Source of the DNA: Fulvia fulva
Lineage: Eukaryota; Ascomycota; Dothideomycetes; Mycosphaerellales; Mycosphaerellaceae
DNA: 64,000 bases
Direction of reading: 5' to 3'
Assembly: GCF_020509005.1 (NCBI RefSeq)
Contig: NC_063019.1
Coordinates: 2,356,001 to 2,420,000, forward strand
How positions within the stretch are numbered: position 1 is the first letter of the stretch; each line of letters opens with the position of its first letter. The notes beneath the pieces are model-generated. The model saw only the letters and a program-made list of their open reading frames with translations. It was not told the origin of the DNA and did not search any database. Below are positions 30,846 to 41,309 of this stretch, piece after piece. The translations under genes were made by a program, and so were the position numbers.

Positions 30846-33090
30846 GTACCCCCCCTCCTCAAATAAGGAGCTCCTACGACGCTTCTACGTTTAATACTCG
30901 GAGCGTATAGGGGGCTATTACTAGTACTAATACCGGTACTAGTCTTAAGAGCTTTATCGAGGAAGCTATAGTTATGCCGCGTCTATATATACGGTCCGGG
31001 GATTAGCGCTAGCCCGTATTAAGTTACCGGCTAATCGAGTCCGTCGAAGGTAGGCTTAGGTTTGTCTAGGTATTGCTAGTAGAACGCGATTGCGAGTTCT
31101 TTATATCTAGGTAGTACGGCTAACTACTTAGCCTAGCTCCGTATACGATCCTTCTAGATAACTATATACTATATATTATTATACCTAATCTTAGAATCTA
31201 CTAGATCCTCTACTTCGTACTCCTCCGATACCTAACCTTCGCGTTCGACAATTACGGGCGCTAGTAGTAGTTTACGTTATCTAGACATCCCTTCGGTTAC
31301 TACGCGGCGTAACTTACTCGTATAGAAGACGTTATAAATTTGTATCCTATTACTAAGTTCGAGTTTATACGAGTATCTACCTACGGCCTTAACGACCCGA
31401 AACGGCCTAAGGAACTTATAATCGAGTTTCTTACTTAGGCGTATAGTCCTAATATTAGGGCATCTAGTAGAACTATATCGTTAGGCTAGTAGGTAGGCGC
31501 TAGCGCTCGCCGAGTATTTACGGCTTCGGCCGTTCGTACTTACGTAAAAGTATATACGTCGCGTCTATTATAGAGGAAGGTTCTAGGATATACGAATACT
31601 AGCTACCCCTACGGCTATCGCTCCTAGAACGTACGGCACGTACTCCTCGTCTGTCCGAGGTAGTCGCTAGGAAGGGGGGAGTAGATAGTAAAGGCGAGGA
31701 ACCGGACGATTAGGGCACTTCTTAACAACGCTAAGGACCTACGGCGTATTACGAACTAGATACTAGAGAAGGGCTAGCTAGAACAGTACCGCCTAGTAGG
31801 AGTAGTATAGGAAGAGAGGACACGACGTAGCGCGAGAAGACCGGCTAGGAGCGGGGGCTAACGGGGTAGTGATATAGACTACGTACGTTTAGGAGGAAAG
31901 CTAATCTAGATAAGGAGTAGTCGGGGGCGGGAAGGGTTTTCACCTATTCGGGTTTCCCTTTGTACATAACAATAGATATATACCTATATAGGCCGGATAG
32001 GGTCCTAGAACAAGGGAATAACAAATCTATCTATCTATCTATATACGTCGCGTATCTTATCTAGGCGGTCGCGGCGTATAGACTCGAGTACCCGCCGTAT
32101 TTATACTTAAGTGTCTTATATATTTTTAACTAACGCGTTAGCGGCCTCGACGTTAGGTAGTTCCCGAGCTATAACTTATAGTTTAGCTAGGCTACTAAAC
32201 TCTATCCGCGGGTAGCGGCTAGAGTCGACGGAGACTAGAGTCATTCCGGTACTTATAGACTCGTAATTATTAAGGGCGAACTCGGCGTCTAGTAGTAACT
32301 CGACCTAGTTATCTTATTAATAGTTAGTATAGGCGCGGATATACTATTCGAGTACTTAGTTCGTACGTTCTAATTGCCCGTCCGTTTCTAGATAGAAGGC
32401 TATAGAAAGATTTTAGTAGATACTAAGCCTTACGTAGAGTCTACGGAAGAGCGTACTAACAAATTACGTACCTCTATCGCTTACGACTATCTCCGGTAGG
32501 CTATATACGGGGAATATATACTTATAGAACAAGGTAGCGGCGTACTTAGCATTTAAGTCATTAGTAGGGAGTAGCCGTACGCGTTTAGTTAGTATATCGG
32601 TAACTATTATAATATATTTATAGATTAGTCTAGTATCGGAATCTTTACTAGCGGGTAGGTCGACAATAAAGTCTACTACGATATACTTCTATTCGTAACT
32701 AGGCGTATAGTATAGGGATAGGGTGCCTTACTTTATTAGTCTTAATAGAGTCGAGCGCCTATATATTAGGTAGTATCGTATATATCTTACGACGTTACTT
32801 ACTATACTAGGCTAGAAGAGGTTTTGCCGTTATAGTAGATTAAAAGTCCTCGCTATACCTTAGTAGCTAGCTACTCTACTATTATAGTATTTACGTACTA
32901 TCCGGGTACGGAGGTTCTAAAAGGCTAGGATATATAAGGCTTTATCGACGTATAGTCGATCCGCAATAATTTTATAATCTAACGCGACGATCTTCTATTA
33001 TTATAGCTATACGTTAGCGATCCCCTACTAGAGATCGGACTTTAGTTTAAGTATACGTGTCGTTATAGACCGGCTATTATATACTTCTAT
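30846..33090 (-). pseudogene. Second family B gypsy, 3' part of pol (integrase, GPFEI/chromo region), RIP-mutated
   Basis: On the minus strand, integrase is legible near 32500-32330: VVSDRGTQFVSTLF, RTNQVLE, then DNWVELLLDAEFALNN. An upstream MDFIVDLP-like segment lies near 32660-32640, and a zinc-binding region lies near 32760-33060. A YNVFYTSKLRR relic (normally HDVFHxSxL) is near 31330. It is interrupted by a LINE fragment at 31565-32039 and cut at about 33090 by LINE-2. No reverse transcriptase part remains in the window. Confidence 0.7.
31565..32039 (+). mobile_element. 5'-truncated LINE fragment with 14-bp target duplication
   Basis: A 475-bp piece ending in ATCT tetramers (AACAAATCTATCTATCTATC). 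It is flanked by direct repeats of TATATACGTCGCGT (31551-31564 and 32040-32053). Its inside matches the 3' part of LINE-4 (50349 onward) in reverse orientation. It is RIP-mutated like its host element. Confidence 0.85.
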
Positions 33091-34917
33091 ATATAGATAG
33101 ATAGATGATTTATTTACCTGTTGTGGTGCCCTCCGGCCTATGCGGGTTTATGTCTATACATGTTACTGCATAAGGTAGGAAACCTATTCCTAGGTAAAAA
33201 CCTCCTCTCCTTCTCTAATAGCTTCCTTGCCATGAGTTCTCAGTTTTCCTTCCATTAGGGTGCACTAGTGTCATGGTGGTTAGCCTCTGACTACCTTGTC
33301 TGCAACCCTAGAGTTGTCCCCCTCTTCCTGCTCTCCTCCTCCTTCTTTCTCTCCTCAATCCATCTCTCTGTTTCCCTAGTAAGAGAGAACTGCTCCAAAA
33401 ATCCTTGGTGGATGATCCACCTTGTAATTCTCTAGAGGTCTCCCTTATTGCTAATCATGGCTTGGAAGTTTCTGTTCCTTGCCCTTGCCCTCCATTCACC
33501 TCTCCCTGTACTCCATTCTTTGTAAACCAGAAGTCTATGTTCGACATTCTGGGACAGGTAGCCGCATAGGCAACTCTTGACTTCGATACCTGGGACTTTT
33601 CTCTGATGCAGGTATGCCCTGACTCCGATGTGTTCAGAGCGGATTTGTATTGCTATACTTGCTTCTGACCTGGTTAGGTCTGAGTACAGTAGGTAGTTGT
33701 GGCTACCAAACTGTTGGAGTGCCTTTGGGGTTCCTGGCCTCTGTGGGGTTCTTGTCCATTCAGTCTTCCAGAGGACTCCTGCCATCCTTTCAGCTAGAGA
33801 CTGTTGCCTCTTCCCTTGGCTGGCTGCTGATCCTCTCCCTTGAGCCCTTCTGTCCTGTTCCTGCTGGGCTAGGTGCAGCTGTTCTGTTAGCTCTTTGAAC
33901 TTCTGCAGGTCCTGCTGCTTCTGTGGGGCTGGATTGGATCTTACTTGTCTGTGCCTTCTTGTGCACTGGCTCCTGATTTTGTTGACTGCCTTCTGGATTA
34001 CTAGCTGGGCTGGGTATGCAGACGTCTTTCCTGCATACTGGTATCTCAACCCTTGAAGGTAGAGCTTGGCTGGTGGGGAGCCAGACTCCATTTCGACCAC
34101 CCTTGTTGGAGTTGACTTGTATGCTCCAAGCACCTTTTTCAGACAGGAGGCTTGGGCTCTGCTGATGGGATCTGCAATTCTCTTTGGGATCTTGTCTTGG
34201 GCTGACCAGATCTGGGCTCCATATAGCATGGCTGGCTTCACAATGGCCTTGTACATAACCTTTGCTTTCGCAAATGTGGCTCCCCATGTGGAGGCTGTAA
34301 GCCTGTCAATTGATTGCCTGTTGTTGTCTGCTCTTGCCTGTGCTTTCTTGACCTGTAGTCCCCAGCTAAGCTTTGGATCCATCCATATTCCTAGCACCCT
34401 TAATTCACTTGAGGGTTCTGTTATGTGTCCCTGAATAGTGATTGGGGCTTGCATATTGTGTCTGTTTCTGGCTCTACTGAAGTGGATGAGTTGATACTTC
34501 TCTGGGGCAAATCTGGCTCCATGTTTCCTGGCCCATTCCTCACATTCCTTGTGTTTCTTCTGCAAGATTCTGCAGTTCTCTTCTGTGCTGTCTGACCAGG
34601 CTAGGATGTTTGTGTCATCCACAAACCCTGAGGCTGATGTGTTTCTAGAGTTTAGCTTTGCTGGCAGGTCTGCCATAAAGAGGAGAAACAGGATTAGAGA
34701 CATTGTTGATCCCTGTGGGATTCCTGTCTCTGTAGGCATGCTGTCAGATTTGTATCTGCCCAGTCTTAGTCTTGTGGTTCTGCCTTTGAGGAACGACTGG
34801 ATGAACTGGACTGTCCAGTTAGGGATAGCCTTCTGTTTTAGGATGTGGATCAGCCTCTGGTGTGAGACATTGTCAAAGGCTCCTGATATGTCCAGTGACA
34901 AGGAAGGAATCGTATTT
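33091..34917 (-). mobile_element. LINE-2: Tad1-type LINE, 5'-truncated, not RIP-mutated, CpG-poor
   Basis: About 1.83 kb on the minus strand. The 3' end is an ATCT tetramer run (plus 33091-33106, TAGATAGATAGATG). The 5' end is at RT motif A (LSLDISGAFDNVSH). Coding capacity is kept for more than 500 codons. CA/TG are abundant and CpG is scarce, the reverse of the surrounding sequence. No clear target duplication was found. Confidence 0.85.
33432..34912 (-). CDS. LINE-2 reverse transcriptase (partial ORF)
   Basis: Target-primed reverse transcriptase of a Tad1-like LINE, truncated at its N terminus. The open frame begins in flanking DNA; LINE homology starts at LSLDISGAFDNV (motif A). It is followed by ETGIPQGSTMSLILFLLFMA (motif B), GFVDDTNILAW (motif C, FVDD), VLGIWMDPKLSW, the thumb segment, and a C-terminal CGYLSQNVEHRLL Cys/His motif. 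The TAG at 33432 is premature: the same frame continues as RITRWIIHQGFLEQFSLTRE, matching the RIP-mutated LINE-1. Without endonuclease and upstream RT it cannot be autonomous. Confidence 0.8.
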
Positions 34918-35551
34918 AGCAAGCTAGCTACGAGATAAGGTGACAAGTCTTAACCCCGCTTTGCTACTCATCTAGCACCACCGTGTAGCCTCGTTTCGAG
35001 AGGTTAGCCCGGAGCAAAAGCTTCCCTCTACGCCCTCCCTCCCTGTTTGCTCCTTAAGCCAATATCCACCTCTATAGGCCTAAGCCCTTTAGTGCTCTCT
35101 ATTGACCGACATGCGCATCCGTCCTCTCGGGCTATATAGACAGTGTTAGCCGTCGCTGCTAGTGTACACTACGCCCTAGGTTTTGACGCCCTTCGCGTTA
35201 CCGCAGCCTATCTCTAGAAAGCGGCCGTCTATACCTCGTAGGTTTGCTCGGGGCACACACTACGCCGGGCAGCGTACTCCTTGCGTTTCTACCTACTAAC
35301 TAATATGAAGTTCCTTATTACCCTGCCCTCGATCCTCCCCGATTATAGAACTAATCCACTTGTATTATACGTCTTTTCCCCTTCCTAATAGCCGTCTTTT
35401 CCTTGCTTAGGCTATCGTCTTTTCCTCGTCGTAGTCTACTATATCAGACTAGGTGCGTTGTGTAGCGGGATAGGCAGTGCCTTAGGTAAAACCCTCGTTC
35501 CTATACCGGGTATTCAATAGGCCCTTATAGGCTTCGTCGCGTGTCCACCTA
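34918..35551. other. Unclassified, partly mutated sequence
   Basis: No coding frame, LTR or tail is recognised. There are CT-rich stretches and several GTCTTTTCC repeats (about 35368-35425). It probably belongs to the same element as 35552-35978, whose counterpart at 63574 continues beyond the window end. Confidence 0.3.
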
Positions 35552-35978
35552 CCTACCGCATTGCCCGCTAGCAAACACTAGATTGTTTCGTAGTCCGCTC
35601 GACGCCGTTATATAGTCCGCTTAGTTGTTGTTCTATAGTCCGCTCGTCTAATGTTCGTCGCTTAGCCCGCTCGGTTTACGGTCTCCGGAGGTGAAAATTC
35701 TGTACTTATACTAGAGGTGTGCTATCGAGCGTATAGGCCACGGTTCCGCGCCCTTCTTATACGTAGAAAGAAGAGGGACTCGCTCCCGACACGAGTACAC
35801 GCTCGTCGGATAGTTTTCATACCCGTTTCGCTAGTAGTCCTCTATTCGCCGCGGCTTCGCCTACGTTACGCGCCCGTCGCGCCTACGACGCTCTAGCGTA
35901 AGAATACTTAGCTCTCTCGTAGCTAGACGAGAGGTTCGTAGCCGACACTACGTATAGGTGATTCTAGTCGTCGACCGA
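35552..35978 (-). repeat. Inverted repeat of the window end (63574-64000), RIP-mutated
   Basis: It aligns over about 427 bp to the reverse complement of 63574-64000, differing mostly by CA-to-TA and TG-to-TA changes. It contains several AGTCCGCTCG-type motifs spaced by roughly 22-28 bp, and a hairpin (CTCTCGTAGCTAGACGAGAG) near 35913-35932. It looks like the end region of an unclassified DNA transposon or MITE. Confidence 0.7.
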
Positions 35979-36562
35979 TTTGAGTATATACCCGGTAGTA
36001 TTATTAGTATATTTTAGTAGAATTAAGGTTAAGGTCGACTCGAAGTCGAAATCTTAAGGTATTAAGGTACCTAAGGTCAAGGTTCTTAGTATTAAGTAAA
36101 GCAAGTATAACATTACGAGTAAGGTTACGGTTACGAACAAGGTTATAAGTTTTAGTTATATCTTTATTAAGGTTCGAGTCGTTTACTAGTATTAGAGCTA
36201 GCTAAGAGTTACCGGAGAGTCTAATAAAGGTATATAGGCCTTATAGGGAGGCTATAATCCTAGAAGGGATAGAAGACTCGGATAGCGACGAAGATAATAC
36301 CCCGGAGGCTTTAAGCTCTAATAATAAGGGTAAGGAAAGAGTACGACGAAATGACTAAAAGGAGGATAACTCGAATAAGGGCACTATAACGTTAGAAATG
36401 CCCTATAGCCCGGATACGATAGTAGCCTTATTTATCTATCTTACTATTACTATACAAAATGTAGGACCTCGCTTCCCTACTCTAGAGAGTCTAGAAAAAC
36501 CCCTCTTTAATAGTAGGAACGCTACTAAGTTCTAGGAAAAGTTGAATAATCTTAAAGACTAG
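35979..36562 (+). pseudogene. Gypsy-like gag relic, left half, RIP-mutated
   Basis: In plus, read through stops, an acidic EDSDSDEDNTPEAL-like segment is followed by VGPRFPTLESLEKPLFNSRN and KLNNLKD. The frame then jumps over the Fot1 element to 49538, where a typical fungal gag continues. Family assignment rests on general gag layout, so it is tentative. Confidence 0.45.
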
Positions 36563-36564
36563 TA

Positions 36565-36633
36565 ACGTACTTTACTACCGAGTAGGCTATACTACCGAGC
36601 GGGCCACTTTTACTAAGAACTGTACTACTTCTA
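36565..36633 (+). repeat. Left terminal inverted repeat of the Fot1-like element
   Basis: It starts ACGTACTTTACTACCGAG and holds two tandem copies of ACTACCGAG[CT][GA]GGC[TC]. It matches the right end in reverse with about five substitutions, mostly C/T or G/A. Confidence 0.85.
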
Positions 36634-36737
36634 TAGATATAGCTATATAACTACTATTATAGCGTATATTATCTTTAAACGAGGCCAAACTGACCTTAGC
36701 TGTCTAGGCCACGAAACGCGACGCGATAATTACGAAT
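36634..36737 (+). pseudogene. 5' part of Fot1-like transposase, RIP-mutated
   Basis: Short remains before the gypsy A insertion. The frame reads through the CGAAT duplication into 43034. The N-terminal helix-turn-helix begins around here. Confidence 0.5.
36733..36737. repeat. Target-site duplication CGAAT, left
   Basis: Repeated at 43029-43033 right after gypsy A copy 2. Confidence 0.95.
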
Positions 36738-37257
36738 TGTCAGGGCGAGAGCCTGGCCTGTGAGATGCAAGGGTGAAAGCGAGAATGCAGGTGCGAAGTG
36801 CAGATGCAAAAGGGTATGGTATGATTGCTACACAAAACAAAAGACGAAGAAAGCAAGAGAGGCCTGGGGAAGGCCAGATATTTATACGCGACCCTCGCGA
36901 GTGCGTGTCCCCGCATCAACAGGGCTAACCCGTGCGAAGCCGCGCTCAGCAGCTTTGCTCAAAACCTTATTCCAACCTGCCCTACGTTCCGAGTCTTCCA
37001 CGTGCTTCTTCCAGGGTCCAGCGCAGTCGCGGGTGCTCGCGGGAGTGCCGTGAGTCACACAGTCACGAGCCGAAGTGAATCTGTCAAGGTTTGGTAGAGG
37101 GGTGAATTTGGAGGGCTGGGTCCCGTAGTGAATGTTGCGGGGCATGTGATTCTTGGTGCTCACACACCAAGCTGGACTGTCACTTCTTGACGACTTCTGA
37201 GCACTCTGAGGCTCTTCTGTCCCCACCTTCTGTACACTCTGTGGGGAGACCATGACA
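36738..37257 (-). repeat. 3' LTR, gypsy A copy 2
   Basis: A 520-bp LTR with the 104-bp segment that copy 1 lacks (about 37019-37122). Confidence 0.95.
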
Positions 37258-40200
37258 GTAGCCCCCCCGAACAAAGCTGAGTTCCTACGAAGCCGTAGTA
37301 GTTCCACATATCGAGGATGTTCAGCTTCAGTACCAGGCCTAGGCCTGATGTCATGGTCGATACACCATTGGTAAGCCCCGTCGAAAAGCTCAGATTCGAA
37401 GAGCCTGCCGATGTTGACTTCTGGGCCGTCTGCGCGGGCGTGGTATTCTTCGATTGCTTGACGATTGAAGATGATATGTTGGATAGGTTCCCATGAGGTA
37501 TCCCACTCAGGGCAACCTTGCCATTCGACTTCATACTTGATCGGCGGTAGTCCTTCAACGTCGTTGGGCTCTACGCGGATTCCCCGGATCTTGCGGACGG
37601 CATAGTCGTCAGAAGGTAGGTTAACAGGCTCGTCGACTTCTACTTCATCGGGAGGACCTGGCATGTCTTGGTTTTGGTTCGGGAATGGGTCCTCAGCCGA
37701 CGGCCGAAGGCGTACGGGATGGAAGACGTCGTGGATCTTTATGTTCGCAGGAAGAGCTAGACGGTAGGCGTGTGAACTGATACGCTCGGTGATCTCAAAA
37801 GGACCTAGGTTCTTCCAGTTCAGCTTCTTGGAGGGGCGGTCTGTCTTGATGTTCTTGGAGTTGAGGTAGACCATATCGCCTACTTGGTAGTCGGGAGCTG
37901 GCTGGCGACGACGATTGGCTTGATCCTCGTAGATTGCTTGTGCGTACACCATCTCGTCGTGAACTTCTTCATGGATCTGTGAGAGCATAGTAGCGAACTC
38001 GTCTGCTGCTTGCTCGTTTGCGTCTTCGGTAGGCGGGAGAGGTTCTTCTGGTTCCATGCCTGTACGAGGGTGGTAACCTCTCGTAGTATAGAAGGGAGAG
38101 TAGCCAGTAGTCTCCGAGTCCCAGTTACGAGTAGCGAACTCCACCGCAGGGATATGCTGAGGCCAATCCTTCTGGTGGTAGTCGACGAAGCAACGAAGGA
38201 CCTGCTCGAGGATAGCGTTCGTAATTTCGGTCTGGCCGTCGGTCTGTGGCTGAAAACTGGTCGAGAGGTTATGCTTGATGCCTAGGATAGCACACAGACG
38301 CTTCCAGAAGTGCGAGATGAACTGGGTGCCTCTGTCAGAGGTGATGCTATCCGGGAGGCCTTGAAAGCGCCAGACGAATTCGTAGAACAAGCGAGCAGTC
38401 TCCTTTGCGGTCATGCTCCAGCACGGGATCATGTACCGGTCCTTGGAGTGACGGTCCACGATCACTAGAAGGGCCTTTGCTTTCACGCCGCTGAAGGTCT
38501 TGCCGTGAGGAAGATCGGTGATAAAGTCCATAGTGATGTGCTTCCACGGACGATCAGGAGCCGGGAGAGGGTGCAAGAGACCGTGGGGACGGTGGCGGTT
38601 AGCTTTGGCTCTTCGGCAAGCAGCGCAGTTCAGCACGTAGCGGCGGACGTCCTTCCAGGAATGCGGCCACCAGTAATACCTAGCGAGGAGCTTGTGGGTC
38701 TTGGCTACGCCTGGGTGACCCCCAGAGGCGGAGTCGTGGATGATTTGAAGAATCTCAGCTCGGATATTAGAGCCTTCGGGCTGCGGTACGTAAAGCTTCT
38801 TACGGAAGTAGACGACACCTCCCTGGAGCTCGCACTCGGACAGCGAGAAGCCCGGGAATGTCCTCGCGCCAGATTCAAGGGCCTGAACTAACTCTTGGGC
38901 GTCTATGTCGGCATCGTACGCTGTTCGTACTCGTGCCATGATGCCTTCGGGCTGCTCCTCATTATCAAACCCCTCAAAGTCTGATTCGGATGAGCCGTCG
39001 GTCGTTACTGAGCCCTCTTCATCGTCGTTCAAGTCCTCAGCGTCCGAGGCGTATTCTTCAGGCTCGGATTCATCGTCACTCTCGTCAAGGTAGGCAGGAG
39101 CGAGCACGAGAGTAGCAAAGGAAGCGGCGAGCGTAGGCTGGCCGTTCGATAGGTACTCTCGAAGCTCGGAAGAGAGGTTGTGCTCTTTGATGACTTGTTG
39201 CCCTGCGATTTGCCGGCCCCCTCTTCGATCAACTGGAGAGTCACCAGGGCGGCGGGTAAGGGCGTCGGCCATCGAGTTGGCCTTGCCGGGCGTGTACGAG
39301 ATCACGAAGTTGAACCGGGAGAGGAACTCGCTCCAGCGGGCCTGGCGACGATTGAGCAGCTTGCTCTTCATAAAGTAGACGAGGTTCTTATGGTCGGAGC
39401 TTACTTGGACGGGCATAGCAGAGCCTTCGAGCTCGGGGCGCCACTCTTCGAAAGCTTTGACGATGGCGAGAAGCTCCTTGTCGTAGATCTCGTAGTTACA
39501 CTCCGTGGCGGTCATCTTCTTGGAGAGGAAGGCGACAGGTAACCAGGGGGATTCAGGCGAGCGGCGTTGTAGCAGGACACCGCCCACCACGCCGTCGGAT
39601 GCGTCGGTCTCTACACGGGTCTCCAGTTCGAAATCGAAGTGCCGTAGAAGCGGGTTCTCAACAAACTTCGCTTTGAGCAAGTCAAAAGCCTCCTGGCATT
39701 CGTCGGTCCAGGCGAACTTCTCACCCTTGCGCGTGAGCTTCGTCAAAGGGCGTACCACGCCCGAAAATGCGTGGATGAAGCGGCGGTAGAAGTTGGCAAA
39801 GCCTAGGAAACCCTGGACCTCTTTGACGTTCGTAGGAGCATCCCATTCGACGATAGCGTCGATCTTCTCTTGGTCCATCTTGATGCCGTCTGCGGTAATG
39901 ATCAAACCAAGGAACTTGACTTCGGTCTTCTCAAACTCGCACTTGTCGATGTCGAGCTGCAAGCCGGCGTCTGCGAGCTTCTGAAGGACCTTACAGACGT
40001 GCTCGCGGTGCTCCTCCTTGGTCTCGCTGTAGACTAGGATGTCGTCGATGTAGGCAGTGCAGAACTGATCGAGGAACTCCTGAAGGATGTCGTTAATGAA
40101 GTTCTGGAAGGTACTAGGCCCGTTACAAACGCCGAAGGGCATAACGAGCGACTCGAACAGCCCGTAGCGAGTACGGAAGGCTGTGAGATACTCGTGTCCT

Positions 40201-40718
40201 TCTGCCATTCGTAACTTGTTGAACGCAGCGATGACATCGAGCTTGGTGAAGTACTTGGCCTTAGAGAGGCGCTCGAGCGTCTCCTGAATCAACGGTATTG
40301 GGTAGCGGTTCTTCTTTGTAACAGCGTTCAAGCCTCGGTAGTCTACGCAGAAGCGTAGACCACCGCCGGGCTTCTTGACGAACATGACGGGACTGCCAGC
40401 GCTGGAACGGCTCGCTCGAATGAACCCCTTCTTTAGGTTCTCTTCGAGGTATCTCTTGAGGACGATAAGCTCTTCTCGGGACATGGAATATAACGGTCCG
40501 AACGGTGTCTCTGCACCTTCTTCTAGCTCAATCTTGTGGTCGTGAGGGCGATGAGGAGGTAGCTCGTCTGCGGCTTTAGCATCGAATACGTGGAGGATGT
40601 GGTGTGCCCAAGGAGGGACCTTCGTAGCAGGGTCGGTAGGTGTACGCTTCTTGTCGAGCTTCTCGAGGGCGATGTCGATATCGCGGAGAGAGGCGGCGAA
40701 GACTTGAGCTTTGGGCTG
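36882..40718 (-). pseudogene. Pol of gypsy A copy 2, part after the stop (RT to chromodomain)
   Basis: It is in frame with the upstream part but separated from it by the TAG at 40719-40721. All RT, RNase H, integrase and chromodomain motifs listed for copy 1 are intact. The first ATG is at 40484, which would leave the start of the RT region. The 3' end runs into the LTR with a tail different from that of copy 1 because of the extra 104 bp. Confidence 0.9.
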
Positions 40719-41309
40719 CTAAGCAGCAGTGGTGAAGGCAGCGGCGTTCACCTGGAAGATCTTGGTATACTCAGGACCGCGCTGAGGCGGCGGAGAAGGC
40801 GGAGGTGCCGGAGGAACTTCTGGAGGGAAGCTGACAGTAAGGGAAGTCCAGTCGATGATAGGTCGGTGTCGTCTGAACCAGGGGAGGCCGAGGATAAACT
40901 TCTGATGCGGTAGGGACGTAAGGAAGCTGGTGATCGACATACGCTTGCCTCCGAGGGTGATTGACGTGTGTACAACATGAGTAATCTTACCAGTGGTAGT
41001 CTCCGTGCCGTCAAAGAGTTCAAGGGTGCGAGGGTACTTCAGTTCCTGGGGTTCGAGGTTGAGAGAGGTCGCGAGTTTATAGTCCATAAAAGACTCGCCT
41101 AGTGCGCCAGTGTCCATGAGAGTGAGATTGGAAGAAGAGAGTTTCTTTGAGCCGATATTTACATTCGTGACGAACGGTTTGCAAGCGTGGTCCTTGCCCG
41201 TCTCGTCGTACAGGTCTAGCTGTGCTGTATTGATCCTCAACTTCTTTCCTCTCTTCACTTTCGGTAAACGTTGTTCTTGGTCTTCATCGCGTCGATGAGG
41301 AAGACCTAG
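40719..41309 (-). pseudogene. Pol of gypsy A copy 2, protease part up to a premature TAG
   Basis: It holds the protease (DTGALGES) and its linker. AAG (Lys) in copy 1 is TAG here: plus base 40721 is A where copy 1 has T (25459). This is a transversion and so not a RIP product. The frame overlaps the gag end as in copy 1. Confidence 0.9.

Noticed and set aside
34918..35551. CT-rich segment considered as a tRNA or rRNA fragment
   Set aside because: No cloverleaf or recognisable rRNA helix could be made out by eye.
36571..36600. Repeated ACTACCGAG units considered as a CRISPR-like array
   Set aside because: Only two adjacent units at each transposon end, no spacers, eukaryotic context; part of the terminal inverted repeat.
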